From Foliimonas ilicis (GTDB lineage: Bacteria > Pseudomonadota > Alphaproteobacteria > Rhizobiales > Rhizobiaceae), in the NCBI RefSeq assembly GCF_039939195.1, contig NZ_JBDUUH010000005.1, positions 62,001-126,000 of the forward strand: a stretch of 64,000 nucleotides of DNA, written 5' to 3'. The position numbers were made by a program, and so were the translations under genes. The notes under the pieces are model-generated. The model saw only the letters and a program-made list of their open reading frames with translations. It did not search any database and was not told the DNA's origin. This document shows, piece after piece, positions 42,972 through 51,965 of the stretch (within the stretch, counting starts at the first letter, position 1; every line of letters begins with the position of its first letter).

Positions 42972-43953
42972 CCTTGGAGGCAACGGTGTCGTCTTCCTCG
43001 TTAAGCAACGACAGCAAGGTCTCGACGCTGCGTCCCGCCATGGATGCAAAATCCTGCGCCATAGTGGTAAGGGCAGGGCAGGTGTAGCGGCTCAACGGGT
43101 GGTCGTCATGTGCTGCAACACGCAGATCGCAATCGTCCTTGCGGCCGACTTTGCGGCCTAATGAATAGGCTGCCGCCATCACGCCAAAGGCGAGACGATC
43201 ATTGGCACATAGAATGGTTTTGCCGGGCAGGCCGCCGCTGGTAAGCATAGCTTCCATCTGCTCGTAGCCGATACGCTCGAAATCCCAAGTGTAGTCACGC
43301 GTATTGCCGATGACCACGGGCTCTTGTCCGAGCCGTTGCATCGCGCTGACATAACTCTCGACCCGTTCCCGGGAGTTGTGGTTGACGTGGGGGATATCGA
43401 AATAGACGGGAGCGTCGCCCGAACGGCACAAATAATCGACAATCGTCGAGACGCTTTGCGCGTTGTTGTTGCCGACAAACGGTGTGTTGCCTTCGAGATA
43501 AGTGTCGAAATAGACGATCGGGATAGCCTGCGTCAGTTTCTCGATCGCACGATGATCCGTACGCAGGCCGAGCGGCGCGATAAGTGCGCCGGAAACTTTC
43601 AGCGACAGAATGGTTCGCGTCGCTTCCACTTCCAGCTCGCGCGAGCCATGCGACGAAATCACGATCGGCCAATAGCCTTCGTCGCGCAGTCTGAGTTCGA
43701 TGCGGCTGACCATTTCCGAATAGAATGGATCGGCAACAGTCGGCACGACGATACCGATGCTGCGGGTGCGTTTGCGGTTCAGGTTACGGGCGAAGAGATT
43801 GGGCTGATAATCAGACGAGCGCAGCGCAACCTCGATCCGCTGCCGTGTCGCCGGCTTAACGCTGGTAGGATCGTCGAAATATTTCGACAGCGTTGGCCGG
43901 GAGACGCCGCAAGAGCGAGCAAAGTCCTCCATCGTCTTGTGCGTCATTGGCAT
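42931..43953 (-). CDS. LacI-family transcriptional regulator
   Basis: A 340-residue LacI regulator. The HTH is TMEDFARSCGVSRPTLSKYF and the hinge helix region YQPNLFARNLNRKRT; the sugar-binding core includes IGIVVPTVADPFYSEMV and ILCANDRLAFGVMAAAYSLG. The start is the ATG at 43953, with GAGGG eight bases upstream; a TTG at 43956 lies directly ahead. It is convergent with the esterase gene and divergent from the PfkB kinase gene. It likely binds the palindrome at 44036 and the two elements at 30994 and 40687. Confidence 0.88.
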   Translation of the reverse strand: MPMTHKTMEDFARSCGVSRPTLSKYFDDPTSVKPATRQRIEVALRSSDYQPNLFARNLNRKRTRSIGIVVPTVADPFYSEMVSRIELRLRDEGYWPIVISSHGSRELEVEATRTILSLKVSGALIAPLGLRTDHRAIEKLTQAIPIVYFDTYLEGNTPFVGNNNAQSVSTIVDYLCRSGDAPVYFDIPHVNHNSRERVESYVSAMQRLGQEPVVIGNTRDYTWDFERIGYEQMEAMLTSGGLPGKTILCANDRLAFGVMAAAYSLGRKVGRKDDCDLRVAAHDDHPLSRYTCPALTTMAQDFASMAGRSVETLLSLLNEEDDTVASKVNLDAKLVMRQSA

Positions 43954-44035
43954 CAAAATCCCTCGCGTCGTGGAAGACCGTTCCGTAGCGCTGCTCGATC
44001 TACATACGGCGCGCCATCGCGCAACCGCAAGTTTA

Positions 44036-44052
44036 AAGTTTACATAAAACTT
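44036..44052. promoter_or_regulatory. LacI-type operator palindrome
   Basis: AAGTTTACATAAAACTT has perfect six-base arms (AAGTTT and AAACTT) around five bases. It agrees with the minus-strand operator candidate at 30994-31010 in 13 of 17 positions and with 40687-40703 in 11. It lies between the divergent lacI and kinase genes. Confidence 0.6.
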
Positions 44053-44102
44053 CAGTAGTGATGACGCGCAGTATTAAAATTTTTCATGCGTAAATTTATT
44101 AA

Positions 44103-44131
44103 TTGACGCGAAAAAGTGCAAGCCGTATTCA
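44103..44131 (+). promoter_or_regulatory. Sigma-70-type promoter of the kinase/GatZ genes
   Basis: TTGACG (44103-44108) and TATTCA (44126-44131) are separated by 17 bases, 44 bases before the kinase start. Just upstream, 44058-44090 resembles the conserved element of the two operons (GACGCGC, then AAAATTTTT, then CATGCG), so common control is likely. Confidence 0.6.
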
Positions 44132-44174
44132 ACTTGGGTAGCAAAATGTGAAGCACCGGGAGGAATTTCACGAG

Positions 44175-45128
44175 ATGAAGAAGCTGGTCAGTGCCGGCGA
44201 GATCGTCGTGGAGATCATGGCCGAACGGATCGGGCAGAGTTTTCGCGAACCTGGTCCGCTGCTTGGTCCCTACCCGTCCGGTGCGCCTGCCATTTTTATC
44301 GGTCAGGCAGCCGCTCTCGGCCAGCCAGCCGGATTGATCAGCGCTGTCGGCGATGATGATTTCGGCCATCTGAATATTGAGCGTCTGCGGGCGCTTGGCG
44401 CGGACGTTTCTGCGATCTCCGTTCACGCCGGCTACGCCACCGGCACAGCCTTCGTGACTTACCGTTCGGATGGCAGCAGGCATTTCGTCTTCAACATCCG
44501 CAACAGTGCAGCCGGTCTGATTGAGATCGGAACAGCGGCAAAGGACATGCTGGCTGGCGCAGACCACATTCATGTCATGGGTTCATCGCTGTTTTCCGAC
44601 CGCGCGATCGAGGTGATCCTGTCGGCGATGGAGGAGGTGAAGGCTAAAGGAGGAACGGTATCGTTTGACCCGAACATTCGCCGGGAAATCATGAATGTTT
44701 CCAGCACACGACAGGCGCTTGATCGTGTGCTGGCGCTGACGGACATCTTCCTGCCAAGCGGGGAGGAGCTGTTTCTTTTCGCATCGTCTAAAGACGAAAA
44801 AGTTGCCGTAAGCGAATTGCTAAACCGCGGAGTCTCCTGTGTCGTTCTCAAAAAGGGGGTCTCTGGTGCTGTCTACCATGACCGCGATGGAGCAGTCGTT
44901 TCATCAGGTTTTGCCGTCGACGAGGTCGACCCCACAGGCGCGGGCGATTGCTTTGGGGCGGCTTTCGTCTCGATGCAGCTTCGCGGCAGCACACCCGCCG
45001 AAGCGCTGCAGATCGCAAATGCCTGCGGTGCGCTCGCCGTTACGCGCAAGGGGCCGATGGAGGGCATATTTCCACTCGCCGCCGTCGAGGCCTTTATCGC
45101 AACTGCCGATCGGAAGAGCCCGTCATGA
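44175..45128 (+). CDS. PfkB-family sugar kinase (tagatose kinase-like)
   Basis: A 317-residue PfkB kinase. The sugar-binding segment has GPYPSGAPAIFIGQAAALG near residue 34, GDDDFG near 60, FDPNIRREI near 165, and the catalytic DPTGAGDCFGAAF near 255. GGGAGG about 11 bases upstream favours the ATG at 44175 over a GTG at 44148. It is coupled by ATGA to the GatZ/KbaZ homologue. This pairing is known in Agrobacterium-type galactitol/altritol pathways, where the kinase makes D-tagatose 6-phosphate. Confidence 0.83.
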   Translation: MKKLVSAGEIVVEIMAERIGQSFREPGPLLGPYPSGAPAIFIGQAAALGQPAGLISAVGDDDFGHLNIERLRALGADVSAISVHAGYATGTAFVTYRSDGSRHFVFNIRNSAAGLIEIGTAAKDMLAGADHIHVMGSSLFSDRAIEVILSAMEEVKAKGGTVSFDPNIRREIMNVSSTRQALDRVLALTDIFLPSGEELFLFASSKDEKVAVSELLNRGVSCVVLKKGVSGAVYHDRDGAVVSSGFAVDEVDPTGAGDCFGAAFVSMQLRGSTPAEALQIANACGALAVTRKGPMEGIFPLAAVEAFIATADRKSPS

Positions 45129-46420
45129 GTGCCGCGACTCAAAGGTTTGCGAAGATTGCGGCTCGGCGCGCCGCAGGTGAGAGAAGCGGAATCGCATCGG
45201 TCTGTTCGGCGCATCCGCTGGTAATCGAGGCCACACTCCGACACGGCGCGGCACGGGGCGGCGATGTACTGATCGAAGCCACCTGCAATCAGGTGAATCA
45301 TGAAGGTGGCTATACCGGGATGACACCCGCCGGCTTTCGGCGTTTTGTCGAGACAAGTGCCGAGAACGCCGGATTTTCGTTCGATAACCTGATACTTGGC
45401 GGCGATCATCTTGGACCTAACCCTTGGAAGCATATGGCTGCTGCCACTGCCATGAAGAACGCTGCCGTGATGATCGACGCCTATGCGAGTGCAGGCTTCA
45501 CCAAGATTCATCTCGATACGAGCATGGCCTGCGCTGACGATCCAGCAGTACTCGCCGACGAAACGATTGCCGCGCGCGCTGCTGAACTCGCCGCCGTGGC
45601 AGAGGCCGCCACAAAGCGTCACGGCGGCGAAAGGCCTGTCTATGTCATCGGTACTGAAGTGCCGGTGCCGGGCGGCGCGCTGGAGGCATTGGATCATCTC
45701 CATGTGACGGAGCCTGACGATGCCCCGCGCACGGTCGAGCTTCACCGTCAGGCATTTTCTCGCGCGGGATTAGATGCAGCTTTTGCTCGGGCGGTCGGCG
45801 TGGTCGTCCAGCCGGGCGTGGAATTCGGCAATACCGAAATCGTACCCTATGCACCGGAAAAGGCGCGTGCGTTGGCGGCTACGCTCGACCGCATGCCGCA
45901 ATTCGTTTTCGAGGCGCATTCCACCGATTATCAGTCGGCCCAGGCACTCAACGCTCTTGTCCATGACGGCTTCGCCATTCTGAAGGTTGGCCCCTGGCTT
46001 ACCTTCGCGCTTCGTGAGGCACTCTACGGCCTCAGCCATATTGCCGACATTCTGGTTTCGGACCCGGCACGTGAAAGTCTTCCCGCCGCGATGGAGCGCC
46101 TTATGATGGAGGCACCGGAAAATTGGCTGAAATATTATCCAGGAAGGCCCGGCGAGCAGCACCTGCAACGGCATTTTTCGCTCAGCGACCGCATACGTTA
46201 CTACTGGCCTGCACCGCAGGCGCAAACTGCAGTACGAGCGCTACTTGCGGTGCTAGGAGACGTGAATATTCCACGCCCTCTGATCAGTCAGTATTTCGGG
46301 CATCTTGATGCGGCAGTCGCCGACGGGCAGGTGCCGCCGCGGGCAGCAGATTTGCTAATCGCCAGCATAATCCGCGTTCTCGACATTTATGACAACGCGA
46401 CAAGCGGTTGTAATTCATGA
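45125..46420 (+). CDS. gatZ: GatZ/KbaZ homologue (D-tagatose 6-phosphate epimerase-like)
   Basis: A 431-residue protein homologous to GatZ/KbaZ, originally described as the non-catalytic subunit of tagatose-bisphosphate aldolase. Typical parts are SVCSAHPLVIEATL near residue 25, LIEATCNQVNHEGGYTGMTP, LGGDHLGPNPWK near 98, IHLDTSMACADDP near 128, YVIGTEVPVPGGA near 179 and VFEAHSTDYQ near 260. No catalytic GatY subunit is present in the window. Homologues in rhizobia act alone as D-tagatose 6-phosphate 4-epimerases giving fructose 6-phosphate, which suits the adjacent kinase. Confidence 0.85.
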   Translation: MSAATQRFAKIAARRAAGERSGIASVCSAHPLVIEATLRHGAARGGDVLIEATCNQVNHEGGYTGMTPAGFRRFVETSAENAGFSFDNLILGGDHLGPNPWKHMAAATAMKNAAVMIDAYASAGFTKIHLDTSMACADDPAVLADETIAARAAELAAVAEAATKRHGGERPVYVIGTEVPVPGGALEALDHLHVTEPDDAPRTVELHRQAFSRAGLDAAFARAVGVVVQPGVEFGNTEIVPYAPEKARALAATLDRMPQFVFEAHSTDYQSAQALNALVHDGFAILKVGPWLTFALREALYGLSHIADILVSDPARESLPAAMERLMMEAPENWLKYYPGRPGEQHLQRHFSLSDRIRYYWPAPQAQTAVRALLAVLGDVNIPRPLISQYFGHLDAAVADGQVPPRAADLLIASIIRVLDIYDNATSGCNS

Positions 46421-46794
46421 CTTGAGAGTTGCCGTTTTTCCTTCAGCCGATTTCCACAGACCGCTCCAACTTTTCGAGGTGTTTCTTGCAGGCGGGAACT
46501 GCTGGCGGCCGACGACACCCGCCGCGAATGGTTTGAAGTGTGAGGCTACCAAGAGAATGGTAGCGCAGACAGACAGTGAGGGCGACGCCTCGGCTCCGTG
46601 CCGGGGCCTAAACGATCAAGTCACGCCGGGCAGAAGCGGACCAAAGGTCGGGGCGATTATTGCCGGCTACAATTCTCCAGGCTCCTGCTACGGCATTCCC
46701 GCAAGCCATTGCTGTCAATAATGGCGCCATGCCCCGATATGGCGCGCTCTATTCTGATAGCCATTTCCAGGTCAACTTGATCCTGTCGTAGCGT
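46421..46794. other. Gap between convergent genes
   Basis: These 374 bases lie between the ends of gatZ and ggt. A short hairpin, GCGCCAT (46724-46730) with ATGGCGC (46739-46745), may act as a weak terminator. No gene is seen. Confidence 0.4.
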
Positions 46795-48453
46795 TTATGA
46801 TGAGAAAATGGGGAATTGTGCATTTGCGTTCAGCCCTTGTGCGACGCCTTCGCCGCGTGGATCGTGGGCGCCGAGGGACATCGCCGTTTCCGGCCCGTCA
46901 AGTCGCACGATGCCGGCTTGGCCGCATAGCGGGCTCAGCGCATCAATTGGTGCCACAGCGTGCCCGCGCTCAAGCAGTGTCGCCATAACTTCCTTGCTGA
47001 CATTTCGCTCCAGCTTGAGCGTGTCCGCGCCGTCTGAAAATGTTCGGCCTAGCAGAAACCTGGGAGCGGCCAGCGCCTCGGCGGGTGACATTTCATGGTT
47101 CAGCATGCGCACAAGCAAGGGGGCAAGCGTCTGCGGCTGGCCGTCGGCTCCCTGTGTGCCGTAGAGCAGTTGCGGGCGTCCATCGTGCAGGGCAATGCCG
47201 GGGTTGAGCGTGTAGAAAGGCCTGCTGCCCGGCCTTGGCCGGTTCGGACTCGCAGGGTCCGGGCTGAAGGCCGCTGCGCGGTTTTGCCAGAGAATACCAG
47301 TATCACCGACGACCACCCCGCTTCCCCAGTCGAAATAGATGCTTTGCAACATACTGACGCTGCGCCCCTGCGCGTCGGTGACGGCCAGGAAAACGGTGTC
47401 GCCATGTTGATAGGAATGGCCCCAGGGGAGCGCGCGGGTGCGGTCCACCGCTTGCGTCGCCTTATCCAGCGCGACGGGAAGGAGCTGGGTCAACGCCGCG
47501 TCCTGTTCATGCGTGGGGTCGGCGATTGCGCCGCGCACGAGGAATGCCTGTTTGATCGCCTCGACGATCAGATGGTAAAAGTCGCCGCCTTCCTTCTCTG
47601 CCGCGTGGATGCCGAGGCGCTCAAGGATTCCCATGATCGCCAGCGTCGTCATCCCTTGCGTGGGGGCGGGGGGCGCAAGTAACTCGTAGCCGTAATAGCC
47701 AAGCCGCAAAGGTTCGGCGAATGTCGCGCGCGTGGCCGCGAGATCTTCGGCGCGAAGTGGTATTCCCGTCCGTTCGAACCCCTTGACGAGCGCATGCGCG
47801 AGAGTGCCTTCGTAGAACCCGCGCGGCCCTTCCTCCGCCAGAAGGCGAAAGCTTTTCGCCAGAGCCGGTTGCCGGAAGCGGTCAGGCTTGTTGCGCAGCG
47901 CCCTCGTGTCAAAGAGGTCGGGAAAGCCCGACCAGCCTTGCCATTCGCCGGCTCTGAAATCGAGCCAGTGCTGCTGTGAAGCGGTAACGGTAAATCCCTC
48001 GCTCGCCAGCGCGTGCGCCGGAGCGATGAGGCTGGCGAAACCTTTCGAGCCTTGCCAATGACGGTTGGAGTATTCCAGCGCCGCCGCCCAACTGTCCACG
48101 AGACATGCCGTCGTGAATGCGGAGCCAGGGCCGCGTGTCGCAATCCGTGCTGTCTCGCGCGGCAGGTCGCGGGCGGCTTGGCCGATTCCCAGAAGCGAGG
48201 TATGGCGACCTTCGCCATCGGCGATCATCCAGACTGCGTCGCCCCCCAATCCGCAGAAATGCGGGCATACCACTGTCAGGGCCGCGCCTGCCGCAATGGC
48301 CGCCTCGATCGCATTTCCTCCTTGGGCGAGCACATCCAGACCGGCTCGTGTCGCCAACTCGTGTGGGCTGGTGACGAGAGCGTGGCCCGTTGCAGTGCCC
48401 GTGCGAGACAGCGGCGTATGCGCCGACAGCGACGCGGTCGATTTACCTTGCAC
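46795..48453 (-). CDS. ggt: Gamma-glutamyltransferase-like enzyme, cytoplasmic
   Basis: A 552-residue member of the gamma-glutamyltranspeptidase (Ntn-hydrolase) family. TSPHELATRAGLDVLAQGG opens the large subunit; GDTVFLAVTD near residue 355 holds the threonine expected to be the nucleophile after self-cleavage; GSGVVVGDTGILWQNR and YGTQGADGQPQTL mark the small subunit. The DTVF form, instead of the TTHxS of secreted GGTs, and the lack of a signal peptide place it in an intracellular branch. Start is GTG at 48453 with GAAGGAAG upstream, overlapping the tetR gene by 11 bases. It probably cleaves an imported gamma-glutamyl or related amide. Confidence 0.84.
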   Translation of the reverse strand: MQGKSTASLSAHTPLSRTGTATGHALVTSPHELATRAGLDVLAQGGNAIEAAIAAGAALTVVCPHFCGLGGDAVWMIADGEGRHTSLLGIGQAARDLPRETARIATRGPGSAFTTACLVDSWAAALEYSNRHWQGSKGFASLIAPAHALASEGFTVTASQQHWLDFRAGEWQGWSGFPDLFDTRALRNKPDRFRQPALAKSFRLLAEEGPRGFYEGTLAHALVKGFERTGIPLRAEDLAATRATFAEPLRLGYYGYELLAPPAPTQGMTTLAIMGILERLGIHAAEKEGGDFYHLIVEAIKQAFLVRGAIADPTHEQDAALTQLLPVALDKATQAVDRTRALPWGHSYQHGDTVFLAVTDAQGRSVSMLQSIYFDWGSGVVVGDTGILWQNRAAAFSPDPASPNRPRPGSRPFYTLNPGIALHDGRPQLLYGTQGADGQPQTLAPLLVRMLNHEMSPAEALAAPRFLLGRTFSDGADTLKLERNVSKEVMATLLERGHAVAPIDALSPLCGQAGIVRLDGPETAMSLGAHDPRGEGVAQGLNANAQFPIFSS

Positions 48454-49138
48454 CGGCGCTTCCTTCGATTGCGGTTTCCGGAGCGTCCTTCAGATACGCG
48501 ATCACCATTTCCAAGGTCTCGCGTCTGCGCTGGGCGAGAAATTCGGGCGAGGAGAAATCGAGACCCAGCGTTTTTCCGGCTGTGTGAAAGTTGAAGATGT
48601 GGACGAAGCTCAGGCCCAGGATGCTGAGATACAGGTTCTCTGGCGACCTGCGGCCACGGAAAACGCCGAGTTCGTAGCCTCGATCCAGCAGTTTTCCGAG
48701 GCGGCTCATAAGCGGGCGCGACGTTTCAAACACGCTGCCGATCTCACGGACCATGCGACCTTCATTCAGGTTCTCGACGCGCATCATTAGCGGGAATTCG
48801 GGGTGGGCGAGCATGTAGTCGAAGGTGAAACTGATGAAGGACTCGATGCCTTCCTGCGGCGGCAACTGGTCGATCTGAAGTTCCGCTTCGGCCTGACGCA
48901 GCGCGAGATAGACCCGTTCCAAGGCCGCGCGATAGAGCCCCTGCTTGTCACCGAAGTAGTGGTAGATCATGCGGATGTTGCAATCCGCCGCGGCCACGAT
49001 ACGGGTCGTATTGGCTCCCGAAAATCCGTACCGGCTGAATTCGGCCGTCGCCGCCCGCAGGATGCGCTCGTGCGTGTCCGCCGCCCTTCCACCCTCCGGC
49101 ACGGCCGGGCGCGATGCCTTCTCAGCTTCACCATTCAT
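48443..49138 (-). CDS. TetR-family regulator, RutR-like
   Basis: A 231-residue TetR regulator. The HTH region, FSGANTTRIVAAADCNIRMIYHYF near residues 40-63, is close to that of RutR (NIRMIYHYFGDK), and the C-terminal domain resembles the YcdC type. GGAGTG precedes the ATG at 49138. It overlaps ggt and is divergent to the peptide importer genes, so it likely controls both. RutR of E. coli senses pyrimidines, but no rut pathway genes apart from RidA-type ones are visible. Confidence 0.84.
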   Translation of the reverse strand: MNGEAEKASRPAVPEGGRAADTHERILRAATAEFSRYGFSGANTTRIVAAADCNIRMIYHYFGDKQGLYRAALERVYLALRQAEAELQIDQLPPQEGIESFISFTFDYMLAHPEFPLMMRVENLNEGRMVREIGSVFETSRPLMSRLGKLLDRGYELGVFRGRRSPENLYLSILGLSFVHIFNFHTAGKTLGLDFSSPEFLAQRRRETLEMVIAYLKDAPETAIEGSAGAR

Positions 49139-49362
49139 TTCACACTCCAATTCTGCACAAGGTAAAAGCAACTTCTGCCTATAAAATAGGCGAACTATCT
49201 AAACGATCACCAATTGTGCATTTTTAGCAGATTGACGATTGAAAGGCGATAGTAAGTATGCATTTACTTACCTCGCAAGTGCATTTTTCCGGTTGCCCAA
49301 GGCGATGGAGAAGCGCGGGAGGAAGACGTGATTTTGGGTTACTTCAAACCGAAAGGCTGGTC

Positions 49363-50880
49363 ATGAAACACAAGCAGAATCTTCTTGCCGCAATGGCAAC
49401 CGCAGCCATGATCGCAACAGGTCCCAGCGCCGCCGTAGCCGGACAGATGACCGACGCGAGAATCTCCATAGCCATCACCGAGACGATCAGCGGCTATAAT
49501 CCTTATGCTGACCCCGTGGTGCTCGTCGGCAGCCTGTGGTGCAAGGTTTATGGCTGCGTCACCCGCTTCGATTTCGAGCAGGGGCGCTTCATCCCTTCAC
49601 TGGCCGAATCGTTGGAACCCGAAGATGATCTGAACTGGATCGTGACCCTTCCAGAGGGCCTGTTGCGCCACGATGGCGACCCGGTCGTGGCCGACGATAT
49701 CGTCCATTCCATCGAGCTTACCCGCAGCCATCCGGCGTCGGCGAAGGCCTATGTCGTCGCATCGATCGCCAAGGCCGAGGCCCTTGACGAGCGGCGCGTG
49801 CGCATCACCACGACTCTGCCCGATGCAACCCTGGCTGACACGCTCAGCCTGCTGGTGGTGACGTCGAAGAAGTTGTTCGAGGAGCATGGCGATGCGATGT
49901 TCACCAATCATCCCCAAGGCGCTGGTCCCTATAAACTGGTCGAGGTCTCGATCGGCAATCATATGGTGCTGGAGCGCTTCGACGAGCACCCGTTGATCTC
50001 GCCGGACAATCCCAAGCAGATCATGTACCGTATCATGGCCGAGCCGGAACAGCGCGTGACCGCGCTCGCCAATGGCGAGGTGCAGATCGCACAGGGCGTG
50101 CCGCCGCAACTGGTGAACCGCGTCAACGACCTGCCCAACGCACGCATCGAGACCATCAATTCGGTCGAGATGATGTTTCTGGCGATGAGCCCGAAAACCC
50201 ATCCCTGGGACGTCAAGGAAGCGCGGCAGGCTGTTGCCCACGCAATCAACCGGGAGGGCATTGTGCGCGCGCTGCTTGGCGGCCAGGCCAATCTCCTCAA
50301 CGGTCCCGTCAGCGCCGGCCAGTTCGGCTTCGATCCTGATTACCGCACGCCCTATGACTACGATCCCGCCAAGGCCAAGGCTCTCCTTGCCGGGGCGGGA
50401 CTGGAAGGCGTCGAGATTGACTTTCACACCCCGGTCGGGCGCTACACCACCGATCGCCAGATCGCGGAGGCCATGGTTCCCATGCTTGAGGAGGTCGGGT
50501 TCAAGGTCAATCTGCGCACGCCCGAATGGGCGACGTTGTGGTCCAACGTGCAGATCGGCGAGGTGCCGTTCTATTACATGGGGCGCGGTTCCATGCTCGA
50601 TCCTTCCCGCGCGCTCAGCCAGTATTTCGAGACCGGCGGCTCGCCGCGGATCGGCTATTCCAATCCGGAACTCGACGCGCTTCTTCAGGCCGAACGCGCC
50701 GAGTTCGATATCGATGCCCGAACGGTCAAGATGCAGGAAGCCATCGCATTCCTGACGGAAGATGTGCCGGCGCATTTCCTGTGGCAGCACCAGATGGCCT
50801 GGGGCGTCGCGGAAGGCATCGGTTTCACGCCGCGGCCGGCCGACCGAGCCGATGGCTGGGAAATCCATATCCTCGACTGA
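49363..50880 (+). CDS. Peptide-type ABC importer binding protein (family 5)
   Basis: A 505-residue DppA/OppA-family binding protein. A signal peptide ends near SAAVAG (about residue 28). Conserved parts are LAESLEPEDDLNWIVTLPEGL, VVADDIVHSIELTR, the family hallmark GAGPYKLVEVSIGN near 187 (here after HPQ), and VKEARQAVAHAINREGIVRALLGG. The ATG at 49363 is chosen because the frame before it lacks signal character. It heads an operon with two permeases, two RidA proteins and a fused ATPase. The ligand could be a gamma-glutamyl peptide, judging by the ggt gene. Confidence 0.87.
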   Translation: MKHKQNLLAAMATAAMIATGPSAAVAGQMTDARISIAITETISGYNPYADPVVLVGSLWCKVYGCVTRFDFEQGRFIPSLAESLEPEDDLNWIVTLPEGLLRHDGDPVVADDIVHSIELTRSHPASAKAYVVASIAKAEALDERRVRITTTLPDATLADTLSLLVVTSKKLFEEHGDAMFTNHPQGAGPYKLVEVSIGNHMVLERFDEHPLISPDNPKQIMYRIMAEPEQRVTALANGEVQIAQGVPPQLVNRVNDLPNARIETINSVEMMFLAMSPKTHPWDVKEARQAVAHAINREGIVRALLGGQANLLNGPVSAGQFGFDPDYRTPYDYDPAKAKALLAGAGLEGVEIDFHTPVGRYTTDRQIAEAMVPMLEEVGFKVNLRTPEWATLWSNVQIGEVPFYYMGRGSMLDPSRALSQYFETGGSPRIGYSNPELDALLQAERAEFDIDARTVKMQEAIAFLTEDVPAHFLWQHQMAWGVAEGIGFTPRPADRADGWEIHILD

Positions 50881-50886
50881 GCGGTA

Positions 50887-50917
50887 AAGGGCCGCGCTGC
50901 GCGTCGGCGCGGCCCTT
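50887..50917 (+). terminator. GC-rich hairpin after the binding-protein gene
   Basis: AAGGGCCGCGC (50887-50897) pairs with GCGCGGCCCTT (50907-50917) around nine bases; no long T-run follows. It lies between the binding-protein and permease genes, so it probably gives differential expression. Confidence 0.7.
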
Positions 50918-50958
50918 CCTCAGGATTTGATGGCCAAGCCGATCGATAGGAAATCACT

Positions 50959-51963
50959 ATGCTTGTCTTTGTCGTGCGACGACTGCTCGGAGCGATACCG
51001 GTGCTTCTGATGGTGTCGGCGCTTGTCTTCACGCTGATGCAACTTGCCCCCGGCGATCCCGTCAGCATGCTGATCAGTGACGAGGCGTCGCCGGAGGATA
51101 TCCAGCGGGTCAAGGAAATGTGGGGCCTCGACCGGCCACCGATCGTCCAGTACGGCAATTTTCTCCTGAACGCATCGATGGGCGATTTCGGCAATTCGTT
51201 CCGCTACAAGGTTCCGGTCATGCAACTGGTTCTGGAGCGGTTGCCGGCGACGATCGAACTGGCTGCATTCTCCACGCTGATCGCGATTCTGATCGGCATC
51301 CCGCTCGGCGTGCTGTCGGCTGCGCGGCCGAATTCCCTTATCGACAATCTCGGCGCCGTGGGCGGCTTCTTCGGCATCAGCCTTCCCAATTTCTGGATCG
51401 GCATTCTGCTCATTCTGGTCTTTGCAGGCCATTTCCACTTGCTGCCATCGGGCGGGCGCGAGCCATGGGGCATGGATCTGCCGCGCATCACCGGCTTCCA
51501 CACCGTCGACGCTCTCCTTCAGGCCCGGTTCGACGCGTTCTGGCAGTCTTTGCGCTACCTGATCCTGCCCTCGATCGTGCTCGGCACGTCGATGACGGGC
51601 ATCATCATGCAGCTAACGCGTGCCTCTATGGTCGAGGCTTTGCGCGAGGACTATGTGATGACGGCGCGGGCGAAGGGACTGCCGCCGCGTGTCGTCTTGT
51701 GGCGGCATGCGTTCCGCAACGCGCTGGTCGGCGTGGTCACCATCATCGGCCTCGAATTCGGCGCGCTTCTGAGTGGCGCGATCATCGTGGAGACCGTCTT
51801 CGCGTGGCCAGGAATAGGCAGCCTGCTCATACAGGGCATCGGTGGCCGTGACTTCCCCCTGATCATCGGTCTCGTGCTCGTCTACACCGCGATCTTCGTC
51901 GTCGTAAATCTTCTGATCGATCTCGCCTACACGGTTATCGATCCCCGCATCAGGATATCGTAG
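50959..51963 (+). CDS. Peptide-type ABC importer permease (DppB-like)
   Basis: A 334-residue permease starting MLVFVVRRLLGAIPVLLMV, the usual DppB beginning. APGDPVSMLISDEASPEDI follows in the first periplasmic loop, and the EAA loop reads EALREDYVMTARAKGLPPRVVLWRHAFRNAL near residues 228-258. Six membrane segments. Next gene begins three bases after its stop. Confidence 0.9.
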   Translation: MLVFVVRRLLGAIPVLLMVSALVFTLMQLAPGDPVSMLISDEASPEDIQRVKEMWGLDRPPIVQYGNFLLNASMGDFGNSFRYKVPVMQLVLERLPATIELAAFSTLIAILIGIPLGVLSAARPNSLIDNLGAVGGFFGISLPNFWIGILLILVFAGHFHLLPSGGREPWGMDLPRITGFHTVDALLQARFDAFWQSLRYLILPSIVLGTSMTGIIMQLTRASMVEALREDYVMTARAKGLPPRVVLWRHAFRNALVGVVTIIGLEFGALLSGAIIVETVFAWPGIGSLLIQGIGGRDFPLIIGLVLVYTAIFVVVNLLIDLAYTVIDPRIRIS

Positions 51964-51965
51964 CC

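Noticed and set aside
49597..50868. Minus-strand open frame of 423 codons opposite the family 5 binding protein
   Set aside because: The plus-strand gene is unmistakable; the minus frame is His/Arg-rich shadow sequence.
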